DNA of 64,000 bases from Paracoccus kondratievae (GCF_009301415.1 NZ_CP045073.1:1193501-1257500); one strand, 5' to 3'. Numbered from the stretch's first letter, positions 25,770 through 34,372 are shown. Made by a program: numbers and translations. Notes: generated from the sequence alone by a model not told the origin.

Positions 25770-26912
25770 CTACGCGCCGATCCTCCTCAGGAAATCGCGC
25801 CGGTCGAATGTACCGGCTTGCCTGCCGGAGAACAGTTCTTCGTCCAGATCGCGCAGCGGCCTGGGGTTGACCGTCCGGCCCAACCGGACCTCGGCCATGA
25901 CGAATGCTTCGGCTGCGGCGCGCAAAGCCATCAGATCGCCAGTCCGCGCGGCCTTTCGCAGGGCGCGCCCCTTGGGGTTGGGCAGCAGGCGGCGTATCTG
26001 AGCCACCAGACGTCCGGGTGCGGGCGCGCGCCCGACCAGTGCTGCGACCATCCCAACAACCAGCCCCGCCAAGGCAAAGGCACCCATCTGAACGGCCATT
26101 GTCCGTGATGAGAACGCCTGCCCGCCAATATTGTTGCCAAAGCCCGCGATCCCGATCTCGACCGGCAGGGTAACAGCACCGCGCATTTCGCGGATCTGGG
26201 TGTTGAACCAGGGAAAGCGCAGCGGGGTCAGCGAACCGGTTTCGCCGGTATGCGGGCGCAGCGTCCACTCCCACACGGCGACCGCGACCGGACCTTGCGC
26301 CGTCAGCCGCGTCTCTCGCAGCTCGGGGGCGGCAAAGCTGATCAGCCATGGTTCGCGGATTGTCGGGCGTGCAGGTAACAGATGGGCCATGCTGCCCTCA
26401 GCAATCAGCGTGATCCGCCGGGTAAAGGATTCGGACGGGCCAAGCTGCGAGGGATTGGCCGAAAACTCATCCCTGACCGTCACATTGCGGGCCGCCAACG
26501 CCCGGCCCGAGCCGGGATAGGGTGTCACAGCGCGCGTCACAGGCTGCGCCTCAACATTGACTGCGATCCGGGACGTACCTTCGGCCTTGGTCAGATGATG
26601 TGTAACCGGTCCAATGGTCAAAGTGCCGGCATGACGTGGAAAGACGGCGACCCTCCGCTCAAAGACGCGATAAAGGGTGCCGTCCACCCGTTCATCCACC
26701 CACCGGTCACGGGCGGTTTGCACCCAGTCATAGGCGGGGGAGTCCGGGAAAACCATCTTTTCCAGCGTGACAGAGCCGGTGTATTCGCCGCGGATGGTCA
26801 CGGGGATCATCTCGCCGACCACAGGACGCATCTCGGGTATGAGCAGGCGCAGACTGTCCGACATTGCTGGCAGCGTCGTCAAAAGCAACAACAGCAGCGC
26901 GCGGATCACCAT
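25770..26912 (-). CDS. batD: BatD-like protein (oxygen-tolerance operon)
   Basis: The 380-residue protein has a signal peptide (MVIRALLLLLLTTLPAMS), a long periplasmic beta-rich part with VGEMIPVTIRGEYTGSVTLE, and a membrane segment near 285 (MGAFALAGLVVGMVAALVG). A cytoplasmic helical tail follows. This layout is that of BatD, an adaptor in the Bacteroides-aerotolerance type MoxR/Bat complexes. It is the last gene of a seven-gene minus-strand operon in which all members overlap by a few bases. The operon is thought to support envelope stress tolerance; the exact function is not established. Confidence 0.75.
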   Translation of the reverse strand: MVIRALLLLLLTTLPAMSDSLRLLIPEMRPVVGEMIPVTIRGEYTGSVTLEKMVFPDSPAYDWVQTARDRWVDERVDGTLYRVFERRVAVFPRHAGTLTIGPVTHHLTKAEGTSRIAVNVEAQPVTRAVTPYPGSGRALAARNVTVRDEFSANPSQLGPSESFTRRITLIAEGSMAHLLPARPTIREPWLISFAAPELRETRLTAQGPVAVAVWEWTLRPHTGETGSLTPLRFPWFNTQIREMRGAVTLPVEIGIAGFGNNIGGQAFSSRTMAVQMGAFALAGLVVGMVAALVGRAPAPGRLVAQIRRLLPNPKGRALRKAARTGDLMALRAAAEAFVMAEVRLGRTVNPRPLRDLDEELFSGRQAGTFDRRDFLRRIGA

Positions 26913-27517
26913 GGCTCAGCCTCCCGCGGCCGGATAAGGCCTTGGCCAAGGCGGCGATCATATTCCGATTTCAGACGCAGCTTAAGGAACTCTCCCGGAT
27001 CATCCCTGATGGTGGCCAGCCAGTCGTCACTTGCAACGATCCCGCCCGCATCAACCTTGCGCCGTGTTTCGGGGTCCTGAATATCCCCCGAGGACTGCTG
27101 CATCTCTTCCCCAGGTCCAAGGCCCCCATAGCCACGGATGCGCCCCGGGACCACGCTTTCACCGCGGGCTGGCGGATACATCGCGCTGACCAGGTCGCGG
27201 TTGTGGCGCGCCTCGGCGTCAGCGGGGTTAGAGAACAGAACCGCATCGAAATAGGCCACAGACAGCGGATAGTTCCCAATGGCAGCAAGGCTAAGCCCGC
27301 GATTATAGGTCTGGCTGCGCCCCGAAGCGGCAAACGCCTTATCTGCACGGTCATATTGTCCCGCGCGATACAGCGCGACGCCCTTTTCGACGGGATCTGA
27401 CAGCAATGGCACGGCAAGCCCCGGCATTCCGCCCAGCAGGGCCAGCCGACCCAGCGCCTGGGGTCCGGCCAGGGCAAGGCAGATGATGCCGGCGGTCAAC
27501 AGGACAGGTATTCTCAT
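26906..27517 (-). CDS. batC: BatC-like TPR-domain membrane protein
   Basis: From MRIPVLLTAGIICL at 27517 the product has 203 residues. A hydrophobic N terminus anchors it in the membrane, and tetratricopeptide-like repeats follow at about 45-110 (GVALYRAGQYDRADKAFAAS, LSLAAIGNYPLSVAYFDAVL). An acidic to neutral linker ends in RRLGQGLIRPREAEPW. Its start overlaps the end of the preceding VWA gene, and batD overlaps its stop. TPR proteins in these operons act as scaffolds between the two VWA proteins and BatD. Confidence 0.75.
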   Translation of the reverse strand: MRIPVLLTAGIICLALAGPQALGRLALLGGMPGLAVPLLSDPVEKGVALYRAGQYDRADKAFAASGRSQTYNRGLSLAAIGNYPLSVAYFDAVLFSNPADAEARHNRDLVSAMYPPARGESVVPGRIRGYGGLGPGEEMQQSSGDIQDPETRRKVDAGGIVASDDWLATIRDDPGEFLKLRLKSEYDRRLGQGLIRPREAEPW

Positions 27518-28383
27518 GCCAGCCTCCGGAAACGAAGCAGCAAAGACAGCAGCGCCAACAGCGCAAGCCACGGTCCCAGATCGTAATACTGCTGCGAGCG
27601 AAGCGCCGGGTCACGATCCAACCCCGAAGAGGCCAGCGAGCGAGCCACCCGATAGGGGTCGTCAAAGCGGGCGACAGGGCCGTTGGCGATCGTCCGCAGC
27701 GCCTCGGGATCCGAGGGCGGATTGCCCGCGACTGTCAGCGCCGAAATCCGCACCCCGCCGGATTGCAGCCGCGCGGCCTCGGCCTGCGCTGCCTGATCAA
27801 TGCCGCCGCCATCCGAAATCAGCACCAGATCCGCCCGCCGCAACCCGCGCAGCAATTGCCCTGCCATGGCCAGAGCGGCAGCGGGATGCGAACCTTCGTC
27901 GGGCATGGTTTCCGCGTCCAGCACCGCGATCTGGGTCTCAAGCGTCGCGGGGTCTTGGGTCGGGGCGGCGATCAGGTAGGCCTCGCCCGCATAAAGGATC
28001 AGCCCGACTGGACGGCCCGCAAGCTGCGCCAGCAACCCTGCTGCGGCCGCCTGCGCGTCCTTAAGCCCCGGCCCATCAGCGACCGAAGAAGACATGTCCA
28101 GCGCAATCACGACCGCATCGCTTTGGGCAAAGACCGGCGCCTTGGCCCGCTGCACTGCAGGCCCGGCAAGCCCCAGCATCAGCGCGGCAGCCCCGGCCAA
28201 AGGCAGGTATCGCGCGCGGTCCGTACCCGCGCCAAGCTGACCCAGTGCCGCCATGCCCCGTCGCATATGGGGTGGCAGCACAGCTTGCCAGCCGCCCGCA
28301 TCTGGTCCGCGCCGCCAGATCGCCAGCGCAAGCAGGACCAGCGCAGCAAGGGCCAGAAGCCACAGGGGGCGCAGCAGGATCAT
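27514..28383 (-). CDS. batB: BatB-like VWA-domain membrane protein
   Basis: The 289-residue product starts at MILLRPLWLL (28383), overlapping the previous stop. Two N-terminal membrane segments precede a von Willebrand factor A domain whose metal site is VVIALDMSSSVADG, a D-x-S-x-S MIDAS motif. A C-terminal membrane segment (LALLALLSLLLRFR) closes the protein. Together with BatA it forms a pair of membrane-bound metal-dependent adhesion modules worked on by the MoxR ATPase. Confidence 0.8.
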   Translation of the reverse strand: MILLRPLWLLALAALVLLALAIWRRGPDAGGWQAVLPPHMRRGMAALGQLGAGTDRARYLPLAGAAALMLGLAGPAVQRAKAPVFAQSDAVVIALDMSSSVADGPGLKDAQAAAAGLLAQLAGRPVGLILYAGEAYLIAAPTQDPATLETQIAVLDAETMPDEGSHPAAALAMAGQLLRGLRRADLVLISDGGGIDQAAQAEAARLQSGGVRISALTVAGNPPSDPEALRTIANGPVARFDDPYRVARSLASSGLDRDPALRSQQYYDLGPWLALLALLSLLLRFRRLA

Positions 28384-29306
28384 TCGCGCCTCCAGCAGAT
28401 CAGCATCATCAGGATCAGCGCCACCGCGCCCGGCCAGAACCACAGCGAATGCCAGTAACGCATTGGCGGACGCTCGGCCGGGTTCGGCTCAAGCTGATCC
28501 AGACTGGCGGCCATCGCCTCAAGATCGTTCATGTCACGCACACGAAAGGCGGTGCCGCCGCCAAGACTGGCCACTTCGCGCAAGGCTTTCGTATCTACCG
28601 CGTCGCGGGAGTTAGGCTGGTTTTCCAGATCTTCGGGACCAAGCGCGATGGTATGAATGCGGATACCGTGGCTTGCCGCCAACCGGGCCGCATCGGCCGC
28701 GCGCACCTTGCCCGTGGTATCGACACCGTCCGACAGCAGAACGATAACCCGTGTCGGCGCCTCGCTGGCGGCAAGCCGCTTGATCGCCAGGCCCAGCCCG
28801 TCCGATATTGCCGTTCCGCGCCCCGAGATCCCGATCTGGGCCTCATCGACGGCACGTGCGACAGCGTCGACGTCAAAGGTCAGCGGCTGGGCGAAATAGG
28901 CACGGTCGCCAAAGATCGCCAGCCCGATCCGGTCCCCCCGCCGCGCTGCGACAAAACGCGAGGCACTGCGTTTAACCGCATCCAGCCGGGAAATCGGCTG
29001 ACCGTCGAGGTGGAAATCCTCTTTCCGCATACTGCCCGACAGATCAATGGCCAGCACGATATCGCGTCCCGAAGCAGGCAGCATATCGCTGGTTCGGCTG
29101 ACCTGAGGCCCTGCAATCGCAATCACCAGCAACACCCAGGCCAGCCCGGCTGGCAACCAGCTGCGTCCCGCCCGTCTTTCAGCGGTGACGCCTGCGAAAA
29201 TATGCTCGGGCACCCGCAACCCGGTCTGCACGGACGCTGGCGGCAGCAAACGGATCAACAGCGGTACGGGCAAAAGCAGAAAGGCCAGCGGCCAGGCAAA
29301 GCTCAT
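28380..29306 (-). CDS. batA: BatA-like VWA-domain membrane protein
   Basis: The 308-residue protein has two N-terminal membrane segments (FAWPLAFLLLPVPLLIRLL and LAWVLLVIAIAGP), then a VWA domain with the complete MIDAS motif DIVLAIDLSGSMRKEDF and the later Thr and Asp (SGRGTAISDGLG, VLLSDGVDTTG). A final membrane segment follows (HSLWFWPGAVALILMMLICW). This is the standard BatA architecture. It overlaps the DUF4381 gene upstream by four bases. Confidence 0.85.
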   Translation of the reverse strand: MSFAWPLAFLLLPVPLLIRLLPPASVQTGLRVPEHIFAGVTAERRAGRSWLPAGLAWVLLVIAIAGPQVSRTSDMLPASGRDIVLAIDLSGSMRKEDFHLDGQPISRLDAVKRSASRFVAARRGDRIGLAIFGDRAYFAQPLTFDVDAVARAVDEAQIGISGRGTAISDGLGLAIKRLAASEAPTRVIVLLSDGVDTTGKVRAADAARLAASHGIRIHTIALGPEDLENQPNSRDAVDTKALREVASLGGGTAFRVRDMNDLEAMAASLDQLEPNPAERPPMRYWHSLWFWPGAVALILMMLICWRRE

Positions 29307-29632
29307 TCGCGGCTCCTTGCCAGTCGCTCGATCTCATCCGCTGGGGGCATGGGCGCCGCACCATAAGCCGCGGGGCGCAGTGCCCGTGGCAGGCGGCCAA
29401 GAATGCGGGCGATGACAAGCAGCCGCTCTTCGGGCTCTAGCCCGCGCGTCGCGCGAATGCGGGTGCGGACTGAGCGGCGATGCGTCAGGATCGGTGAAAG
29501 CAACCAGATCAGCAAAGCCCCGGCCAGAAGCCCCAGACCGAACAGTGCCACCGCCTCGCGCCAGCCCAGCACCAATGTCGAGGGCGGCAGGCGGCTTGGC
29601 GACAGTGCAGCGATCAGTTCAGCCCGTGTCAT
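29303..29632 (-). CDS. DUF4381 family protein of the MoxR/Bat operon
   Basis: The 109-residue protein starts at MTRAELIAALSPSRLPPS (29632), overlapping the end of the DUF58 gene. One membrane segment (AVALFGLGLLAGALLIWLLS) is followed by a basic cytoplasmic part ending in DEIERLARSRE. DUF4381 proteins lie between DUF58 and batA in many MoxR operons and probably serve as a membrane adaptor. No activity is known. Confidence 0.7.
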   Translation of the reverse strand: MTRAELIAALSPSRLPPSTLVLGWREAVALFGLGLLAGALLIWLLSPILTHRRSVRTRIRATRGLEPEERLLVIARILGRLPRALRPAAYGAAPMPPADEIERLARSRE

Positions 29633-30455
29633 CGGGTGAAACCGCCCGGGCTTTGGCGCCAAGGCTGTGCAGATGGGCAAGCAAGGCCCCGCAGTCCAGC
29701 GGGGACAGCCGTCCATGGCGTGCGGCATGTCCGTGGCGCACCGACAGCGCCGTTCGGGGCGGAGAGGTCTCGGCAGGATCAAGGATCACGTGCACGCGTA
29801 TCACCCGCCCCCGCGCCAGTTGCGACAAGGCTGCGTCAGCCCCGGCCAACCCGTCGGGGCCGGTCGCCAGATGCACCTGCCCGCCCGGCGGGACCATGCG
29901 CCGTGCCTGAACCAGCGCCGTCGCAAGGCTGGACTGACCCGATCCAAGGGCCAGCGCCGCATCATGGGCCTGCGCCATGGCCTGAGACAGCGCAAGCATT
30001 TGGGGCGTGCCCGTCCCTGCGGACAGCAACGCCGGTGCCCCCTCCTTGACCGCCATCAGCGCGACCGACGCCCCTTGTGCCACCGCCTGCCAGCCGATCC
30101 GGGCCAGCCACCGCGCCGCCCGGACCGAGCGTAGCGCCGACCCCGTGCCCCATAGCATCTGATGACGAAAATCGACGATCAGCAGCCTCGTGTCATCGCG
30201 ATCCTCATGAAAGCTGCGGACATGAAGCTGACCCGTCCGGGCGGTTGCTCCGGGATCTATGCGGCGCTGGTCGTCCCCCTCGGCAAAGGCCCTGATCTCG
30301 CGCAGGTCCATGCCCTGACCTGCGACCCGCGCCGGAATTGCTCCGGGGCGCGCACCCGCAGGACGGTGTCGGGCGGGCCTGAACGCAGGACGCAGCGCAA
30401 TCAGTTCTGCAGCGGTAAGACGCAGCCCCGGATGGTCCAATGCGGCTGCTACCAT
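29619..30455 (-). CDS. DUF58 family protein of the MoxR/Bat operon
   Basis: The 278-residue protein starts at MVAAALDHPGLRL (30455), overlapping the moxR stop. The conserved block GMDLREIRAFAEGDDQRRID, then WGATARTG-like GATARTGQLHVRSFHEDRDD, is the DUF58 core, followed by a VWA-like fold (TRLLIVDFRHQML). Proteins of this kind always accompany MoxR ATPases and are presumed to be client-binding components. Confidence 0.8.
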   Translation of the reverse strand: MVAAALDHPGLRLTAAELIALRPAFRPARHRPAGARPGAIPARVAGQGMDLREIRAFAEGDDQRRIDPGATARTGQLHVRSFHEDRDDTRLLIVDFRHQMLWGTGSALRSVRAARWLARIGWQAVAQGASVALMAVKEGAPALLSAGTGTPQMLALSQAMAQAHDAALALGSGQSSLATALVQARRMVPPGGQVHLATGPDGLAGADAALSQLARGRVIRVHVILDPAETSPPRTALSVRHGHAARHGRLSPLDCGALLAHLHSLGAKARAVSPDDTG

Positions 30456-31414
30456 GGCCGCACCTTGCACAGGATCTCGGCAATCAAGCTGCGGCCATTC
30501 CACCCTTCGCTGGCGGCCTGCCAGTTCGGGATCAGGCGATGGGCCAGGGCATCCTCGGCCAGATCCTCGACGTCTTCGGGCAGCACATGATCGCGCCCAT
30601 GCAGCCAGGCACGGGCACGCCCGGCGGCAGCCAGGGCAAGCGTGCCACGGGGCGAGACGGGATGTTCGATCCGGTCTGCAACCTCACCCCCTGCGCGGGT
30701 TGCCATCACCAGCCGGACGATAAAGTCCTTGAGTGCCGGGGCCAGATGGATCCCGGCAACTGCCTGCCGCGCGGCATGGATGTCAGCATCGGCAATCACC
30801 GGCTGAATGGCTGACACGGGCGTCAGTGTCTCGGCCTCGACCAGATCAAGGATTGCCCGCTCGGCCTCAGCCCCCGGCATGTCCAGAAACAGGTGCAGCA
30901 GAAAACGGTCCATCTGCGCCTCGGGCAGCGGAAATGTGCCTTCATGCTCGATGGGGTTTTGCGTTGCCACCACCATGAATGGATCAGGTAAGGGCCTTGT
31001 CGTGCCGCCAGTGGTCACCTGATGTTCAGCCATCGCCTCTAGCAAGGCTGACTGTACTTTTGGCGGCGCGCGATTGATCTCATCGACCAGCACCAGCGAA
31101 TGAAACAGCGGGCCGGGCACGAAATCAAAGCCGCCCGTATCGGCGCGGAAAACCTGCGTGCCGGTCAAGTCCGAAGGCAGCAGGTCAGGCGTACACTGAA
31201 TGCGTGCGTGTTTGCCGGGCAAATGCGAGGCAAGCTGCTTGACCGCACGGGTTTTGGCAATGCCGGGCGGCCCCTCCAGCAGCACATGCCCCCCGGCAAG
31301 CAAGGCGATCACCAGCCGTTCGACCATCTGGTGATGGCCGATCAGCCCTGCTGAAACCTCGCTCACCAGCGTGGCAACGGGATTTCCGGCAGGCCTGTCC
31401 AGTTGGTTCATCAT
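30449..31414 (-). CDS. moxR: MoxR-family AAA+ ATPase
   Basis: The 321-residue ATPase has Walker A GPPGIAKT (about 49-56), Walker B LVLVDEINRA (about 108-117), sensor 1 VVATQNPIEHEGTFPLPEAQ and the C-terminal AAA lid with HPVSPRGTLALAAAGRA. MoxR proteins are chaperone-like ATPases that activate metalloenzymes or complexes, usually with VWA proteins. It is the first gene of the operon moxR-DUF58-DUF4381-batA-batB-batC-batD, with every junction overlapping, so the set is co-translated. No client can be inferred from the neighbours. Confidence 0.9.
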   Translation of the reverse strand: MMNQLDRPAGNPVATLVSEVSAGLIGHHQMVERLVIALLAGGHVLLEGPPGIAKTRAVKQLASHLPGKHARIQCTPDLLPSDLTGTQVFRADTGGFDFVPGPLFHSLVLVDEINRAPPKVQSALLEAMAEHQVTTGGTTRPLPDPFMVVATQNPIEHEGTFPLPEAQMDRFLLHLFLDMPGAEAERAILDLVEAETLTPVSAIQPVIADADIHAARQAVAGIHLAPALKDFIVRLVMATRAGGEVADRIEHPVSPRGTLALAAAGRARAWLHGRDHVLPEDVEDLAEDALAHRLIPNWQAASEGWNGRSLIAEILCKVRPW

Positions 31415-31480
31415 CTCTCCCCCGCCACGAGCTTCACATAAACGGCTATGCCGGACGAGCCTCCTCCCCGCGAAGTAGCA

Positions 31481-31670
31481 CTAAGGGACTAACCCAAAGG
31501 CCATTTCGCAGGTGACCTGCAAGCGGCCGGAATGGCAGAGGGTTTGGCAGATCGGCGGCGGGTCGGTCATGAACGCGGGGCTTTCAAGGCCCAGAATTTT
31601 TGCTGTCCGCCAGTATTCAGGCGCGAGAACTTCCGCGCAATTCTGCACAGATTTTGCGCCATAGGGCGTT
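31481..31670 (-). pseudogene. Unidentified C-terminal coding fragment
   Basis: The minus-strand frame from about 31670 to 31481 reads YGAKSVQNCAEVLAPEYWRT, KILGLESPAFMTDPPPICQT and ends LQVTCEMAFGLVP before its stop. The composition is protein-like, with three Cys residues, and unlike the shadow frames nearby. It resembles the end of a small sulfur-relay type protein (DsrE-like), but I cannot confirm that. It is cut on its 5' side by the TRAP fragment that begins on the other strand. Confidence 0.25.
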
Positions 31671-31679
31671 GATCCCGGC

Positions 31680-32091
31680 GTGTCCTGTGCTTGATCGTGA
31701 TTTCTGGGCCAGCCTTTCACCGCAGGACTGGCGCGCCATTCTGGATCGGACGGGGCTTGCGCTTGCCCGGTCTCAGGTGGCTTACCAGCAAGGCGTGGCT
31801 TCGGCGCCGAAGGGGGGCGGGGGTCGCGGGGTGATCGTCTCGGACGCGTCGCCCGCAATTGAGGCCAGGCTGAAAGAGTTCCAGGACGGGATGTTGGCGG
31901 GACTGACCAAACGTACGATGAAACAGCGCGGCATCGACGATCCGACCCCGGTCATCGACGAATATCCGGCACTGGCCCGCAAATGATCCGAACTGCTGGA
32001 AGGGGTTGATCGCAACGATATCGAGGCCATCGCACGCCTCGTGCATAAAGATCTATGCCAAGGTTGATGACACCATCTTTGGCGTGAACTG
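31680..32091 (+). pseudogene. C-terminal fragment of a TRAP-type substrate-binding protein
   Basis: From about 31680, VLDRDFWASLSPQDWRAILD followed by TGLALARSQ matches the FWxxLSPxDQxAI helix of DctP-like binding proteins. The reading then ends at TGA 31984 in the middle of PALARK*SELLEGVDRNDIE, and continues in the same or adjacent frame through IEAIARLVHK and, after a one-base shift, IYAKVDDTIFGVN to about 32091. The N-terminal two thirds are absent. It is a dead remnant of a tripartite dicarboxylate or aromatic-acid uptake system. No DctQ or DctM is nearby. Confidence 0.5.
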
Positions 32092-32159
32092 ATCCAGCCC
32101 TTTTGCCTTAGCCTATCCACTGCATACCAACTGGCAAATCACGACTTCTCAAACACTTC

Positions 32160-32240
32160 CGACCGCAATCGGAGCCGGCGCAGGCTCAGGCATAGGGCGG
32201 GCGATTGCGCATCGTCTGGCTGAGGACGGCTATCCGCATG
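32160..32240 (+). pseudogene. N-terminal fragment of a short-chain dehydrogenase
   Basis: GAGAGSGIGRAIAHRLAEDG is the dinucleotide-binding TGxxxGxG region of the SDR family. It is readable for about 25 residues only and then runs into flavoprotein sequence. Confidence 0.5.
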
Positions 32241-33087
32241 ATGTGGCGCGCCGGGCGCAAAGCTTTGACCATGTCAGACGCGGCCTGCTGCATTACTCGA
32301 TGTCGCCGGTTTCCGGCACGGGCGGCGGGATCGCCGCGGCCGCGGCCTTCGGTGCGAATTTTGTGGATACGAACCCTAACGGCGGTTTCTGGCCCCCGGT
32401 TTTGCTGCTGCGCAATGCTGATGGATCAATGCGGCCGTTCCCGCATCTGTTTCTGGATCGCGCCAAGACCGGCGTGATCGCTGTTGGCCATGATGGTCGA
32501 CGCTTTGTCAATGAGGCGTCAAGCTAGCATGATTTCGTACAGCGCCTGATAGCCAAGCTTTTAGCCGAGGGGCAGAAATCCGCCCGGTTGATTGCCGATC
32601 ATCGGGCGATCCGGCGTCATGGGCTGGGCGCGGCGCATGCGTTTCCGGCGCGTTTTGGCCCCCATACCGCCAGATGCCCGAGGGGCTGGCCCGGCAATGT
32701 GGTATCGCTGCCCCGGCGCTGATCGAAACTCTGACCCGATTCAATGAGGCTGCAGCCCGTGGCGAAGGTCCCGAATTCGGCAAGGGATCGACCAGCTATC
32801 AGCGCTATCTGGGCGATGCCGAACATCGGCCAAACCCCTGTCTGCGCCCGCTTGAGGGGCCGTTCTATGCCGTCGAGATCTACCCCGGCGACATCGGCAC
32901 CTCGATGGAGCCCGACATCACGGCAAAGGGTGAGGTCAGGGACAGGCAAGGCAAAGTCATACCCGGCCTTTATGCTTGCGGGAACGGTATCAACTCGATC
33001 ATGTCCGGTGCTTATCCCGGCCCGGGCAGCACCTTGGGTCCGGGGCTGACCTTTGGATATGTCGTCGGGCAATCAGCGGCTGTGTAA
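32241..33087 (+). pseudogene. FAD-dependent oxidoreductase fragments (3-ketosteroid dehydrogenase / fumarate reductase type)
   Basis: The first part reads GGGIAAAAAFGANFVDTNPN, RPFPHLFLDRAKTGVIAVGH and GRRFVNEASS before a stop at 32525. The second part (32674-33087) reads IETLTRFNEAAARGEGPEFG, GPFYAVEIYPGDIGTSM and GLYACGNGINSIMSGAYPGPGSTLGPGLTFGY in frame 1 to the natural stop. The last block is the FAD-binding C terminus of the KsdD/FrdA-like family. A stop codon, a frame change around 32640-32690 and the missing N-terminal nucleotide-binding region show it is dead. It probably came from the same lost operon as the TRAP and SDR pieces. Confidence 0.65.
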
Positions 33088-33109
33088 AGGGCGGCAGGCC
33101 TAAACTGTC

Positions 33110-33146
33110 ATCACTCGCAGGTCTCATGCCGGGGCTTGCGAGTGAT
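33110..33146. repeat. Perfect 10-base inverted repeat downstream of the flavoprotein remnant
   Basis: ATCACTCGCA at 33110-33119 and TGCGAGTGAT at 33137-33146 pair perfectly around a 17-base loop. It could be the transcription terminator of the lost operon, although no T run follows, or an IS-related end. Nothing else is seen between 33088 and 33328. Confidence 0.4.
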
Positions 33147-33328
33147 GTTGCAGGCCTGTCACCGAGCCGTCGCAATCGGCTGGTTTCATAAGCGGTGGCC
33201 TTGCCCGGATTTGTCCGCGCTTGCGACAAGTTGACCAGCGGCGGGAGCCCGGCGGCTCGCCGGGGCATGAAAAGATCAGTCCGCATGCGACGGACGAACT
33301 TTCCAAGAAAACATTTTGCGGGTGTGTC

Positions 33329-33798
33329 ATGCGTATCGGGACCTTTTTCCCTTATCAGCCAGCTGTGGTGGCCGGGGCTTTTCGCGCCAGCTTGTTGCCG
33401 TTTATGGACACAAGCACGTTTTCCCGCGCGAGGAATGGCGGTTGCCGTTTCTGCTGAAAGATGCCGGTTCGCTGGATTCGCTGCGACTGTCTCAGCGTAC
33501 TTTGCCTGACAAGGTGCAGGTCAGCCGTGCGGCATCGCGGCCAGAGGAAAAGGGTCTGATCACGCACTCGGTTCTCGGCTCGGAGCGCCGCTCGCGCAAT
33601 CATGCCATCACTGATGCGGGGCGCGATCTGTTCAGCCGCGCCTTTGGTGCTGTCGAGACGCGGGCGAACCAGATACTCAACGCGATGTCTGCTGCGGATC
33701 GGGGCGCGCTGGCGCAGGGCATCGCTGAGGTGGATCGGTCCGGATCCGGGGCGGCCAGCCCATCTTCGCGCCTGGGCCAGATGCAGCAGACGGGCTAG
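33329..33798 (+). pseudogene. MarR-family regulator, frameshifted
   Basis: ATG 33329 in frame 2 gives MRIGTFFPYQPAVVAGAFRA, after which the protein continues in frame 1 from about 33396 as VYGHKHVFPREEWRLPFLL. It then runs through DKVQVSRAASRPEEKGLITH and RRSRNHAITDAGRDLFSRA to the stop. These are the dimer helix, recognition helix and wing of MarR proteins. One indel near 33390-33400 separates the two parts. It ends just before the intact MarR gene on the other strand, so the two paralogues are tail to tail. This copy may be the old regulator of the decayed TRAP/flavoprotein operon. Confidence 0.65.
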
Positions 33799-34226
33799 TC
33801 AGCGCCACCTTTCGCGATGATTTTGGTCAAAGCCCGGTCTATTCCCTCGGCATCTGAACCCAGCTCTTTCAGCAGCTCGGCTTGAAAATCCTCGGCGACG
33901 CGGGTCAGGCGGGTCATCAGGGCCCGACCTTCGGCGGTCAGTTCCAGCACCACCAGTCTGCGGTCGGTGTCGTTTTCCGATTTGCGCACCCAGCCCGCCT
34001 CTTGCAGGCGGGAGGCGGCACGGCTGACCATCGACTTGTCGAGGTTCACCCGGACGTTGATGTCGCGCACACTGACCGCGCCCGAGTGGTACAGATGCGC
34101 CAGCACCCGCCATTCGGGGACAGTCAGTCCCGCCTCGGCTGCATAGCGGCCGGCAAAGCGGCGGCTGACCTGAGCAGCGGCAACGCTAAGGCGATAGGGC
34201 AGGAATTGATCAAGATTGAATGCCAT
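33795..34226 (-). CDS. MarR-family repressor of the homogentisate operon (HmgR-like)
   Basis: The 143-residue protein starts at MAFNLDQFLPYRLSVAAAQV (34226); the open frame extends further upstream but crosses the promoter region. The winged helix has LTVPEWRVLAHLYHSGAVSV, VNLDKSMVSRAASRLQEAGW and NDTDRRLVVLELTAEGRALM, all standard for MarR. It is divergent from hmgA with 146 bases between the starts, and three identical-format dyads lie in that gap. The arrangement points to repression of homogentisate catabolism, relieved by an aromatic intermediate. The inducer is inferred, not shown. Confidence 0.87.
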   Translation of the reverse strand: MAFNLDQFLPYRLSVAAAQVSRRFAGRYAAEAGLTVPEWRVLAHLYHSGAVSVRDINVRVNLDKSMVSRAASRLQEAGWVRKSENDTDRRLVVLELTAEGRALMTRLTRVAEDFQAELLKELGSDAEGIDRALTKIIAKGGAD

Positions 34227-34267
34227 ATGTGCTGCTTCTCCTTGATGGGCAGGACAGCAGAAAGCCG

Positions 34268-34351
34268 TTGCGTTCGCAACAAGGAACAATGAAGGCGCAG
34301 ATATCAGTTGACATCGTTGCTGATGCAACGGCATATTTGTTGCAATAGCAA
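34268..34351. promoter_or_regulatory. Three TTGC-N4-GCAA dyads in the hmgA/marR promoter region
   Basis: TTGC-GTTC-GCAA (34268-34279), TTGC-TGAT-GCAA (34317-34328) and TTGC-AATA-GCAA (34340-34351) share the same half-sites and the same four-base spacer. The first two extend to GTTGCG-TT-CGCAAC and CGTTGC-TGAT-GCAACG. The third lies about 20 bases before the hmgA start and ahead of its GGGAGGAG ribosome binding site. This is the expected pattern for cooperative MarR-type repression. Confidence 0.65.
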
Positions 34352-34372
34352 TGATCTGACAGGGAGGAGAAT

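Noticed and set aside
28245..29366. 373-residue plus-strand frame opposite batA and batB
   Set aside because: Shadow of the Bat genes, with no start signal or motif.
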